A DNA stretch of 64,000 nt from Rhodanobacter panaciterrae (lineage in GTDB: Bacteria; Pseudomonadota; Gammaproteobacteria; Xanthomonadales; Rhodanobacteraceae), in assembly GCF_014651895.1 (NCBI RefSeq), contig NZ_BMXT01000001.1:1550001-1614000 (forward strand). Direction: 5' to 3'. The notes beneath the pieces are model-generated. The model ran no database searches. It worked only from the letters and a program-made list of their open reading frames with translations, and was not told the origin of the DNA. The position numbers and the translations under genes were made by a program. Every line of letters begins with the position of its first letter. The first letter of the stretch is position 1. This document shows positions 63,612-64,000 of this stretch, in pieces.

Positions 63612-64000
63612 TCAGCGACAGACCGGCAACTTCAGCGTTTTCCCGATAGCAAGATGATGGTGCTTGAGCCCATTCATCTCGGTCACTTCCTGCACGCTTG
63701 AGCAATGCAGGTCACGCACGATGCTGATCAGCGTATCGCCCCGGCGCACCTTGTATTGGCTGGTTCCGCGCACCACGGGCGCACTCACCACTGGGACATC
63801 CTGCACGACGACAGGTACCACGGCACGATGCAGATCGCCGGCGAGAATCGGCCAGGGGCCATCGACACAGCGTGCTGCGTACGCCTGCTCCAGTGGCTTG
63901 GGCAACTGCAACGAGGTACCCACCGGCTGAGTCACCTGCGGATCCAGCCTTGGATTGAGATTGCGCAAGGTGCGGAACCAGCCGTCGTTCATGCCACCAG
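63612..64000 (-). CDS. LysM protein, probably 3' part of MltD-type transglycosylase (partial)
   Basis: At least 128 residues, open to the right edge, so the start is beyond the window. Seen: LNPRLDPQVTQPVGTSLQLP (the region before LysM in MltD), AARCVDGPWPILAGDLH and a LysM domain, YKVRRGDTLISIVRDLHCSS to LAIGKTLKLPVCR. The catalytic domain is not visible. MltD cleaves peptidoglycan with 1,6-anhydro ends in the periplasm; assignment is by resemblance. Confidence 0.65.
   Translation of the reverse strand, partial: GGMNDGWFRTLRNLNPRLDPQVTQPVGTSLQLPKPLEQAYAARCVDGPWPILAGDLHRAVVPVVVQDVPVVSAPVVRGTSQYKVRRGDTLISIVRDLHCSSVQEVTEMNGLKHHHLAIGKTLKLPVCR

Noticed and set aside
1..64000. tRNA or rRNA genes, insertion sequences, prophage genes
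   Set aside because: None could be recognised on either strand by eye; a dedicated search (tRNAscan-SE, ISfinder) would be needed to exclude small ones.

Overview
The window is dense, high-GC chromosomal DNA from a gammaproteobacterium. The best fit is the Xanthomonadales, family Rhodanobacteraceae (Rhodanobacter/Dyella type). The grounds are gene content and layout: an asd-fimV-truA-trpF-trpB-trpA-accD block, a his operon headed by a TrpR-like gene, bTHX, kynurenine-type 3-hydroxyanthranilate dioxygenase and HiPIP. This is inference from gene families; no rRNA or tRNA gene was seen that could settle it. No insertion sequence, prophage or CRISPR array was recognised.

Layout. 1-13 kb: a partial MscS channel, VOC proteins, three exported hydrolase or NTF2-type proteins on the minus strand, PAP2 phosphatase and DUF72, a secreted-type RNase with its barstar inhibitor, an S4 RNA-binding protein, arylamine N-acetyltransferase and a lipoprotein MsrA. 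12.6-19.7 kb: an ABC half-transporter, parE, an ECF sigma/RskA anti-sigma/fasciclin module, 3-hydroxyanthranilate dioxygenase and a Nudix hydrolase. 19.9-23.7 kb: two tandem APC permeases, an AT-rich spacer with a candidate structured RNA, and HiPIP. 23.8-26.8 kb: methionine salvage genes mtnB-mtnD-mtnC followed by a C13 (legumain/caspase-like) peptidase. 26.8-31.0 kb: a four-gene translationally coupled cluster (DUF3348, DUF802 with a MotA/ExbB-like channel and long coiled coil, MotB/OmpA-like, DUF2894). It looks like an ion-driven stator system of unknown purpose. 31.1-33.7 kb: two MacB/FtsX-type permeases with no ATPase.

33.9-41.6 kb: a complete his operon in the order regulator-hisG-hisD-hisC-hisB-hisH-hisA-hisF-hisIE, almost entirely coupled by ATGA overlaps. 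hisD is broken by a frameshifting deletion that also removes a zinc-ligand histidine. 41.8-46.7 kb: bTHX, a CDF metal exporter, a MerC-like protein under a Zur-like box, Zur, a small membrane protein, gltX and an outer-membrane protein. 46.8-49.4 kb: small exported proteins and a glycosyltransferase/PAP2 pair. 49.4-49.9 kb: a non-coding spacer with three copies of a 46-bp unit made of DnaA-box-like sequences at fixed spacing. 49.9-62.1 kb: accD, trpA, trpB, trpF, truA, fimV, a small coiled-coil protein, asd, a 2-hydroxyacid dehydrogenase, aroC, a GNAT acetyltransferase and prmB, all on the minus strand. 62.2-64.0 kb: psd, a hypothetical gene and the 3' end of an MltD-like LysM protein running off the window.

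Most of the window is housekeeping: amino-acid biosynthesis, translation, lipid synthesis and cell-envelope functions. The accessory parts of most interest are the stator-like cluster, the DnaA-box-like repeat array, the disrupted hisD, the sigma/anti-sigma/fasciclin module and the candidate small RNA near 23.2 kb. Gene calls rest on recognised motifs and family memory, not on database searches.
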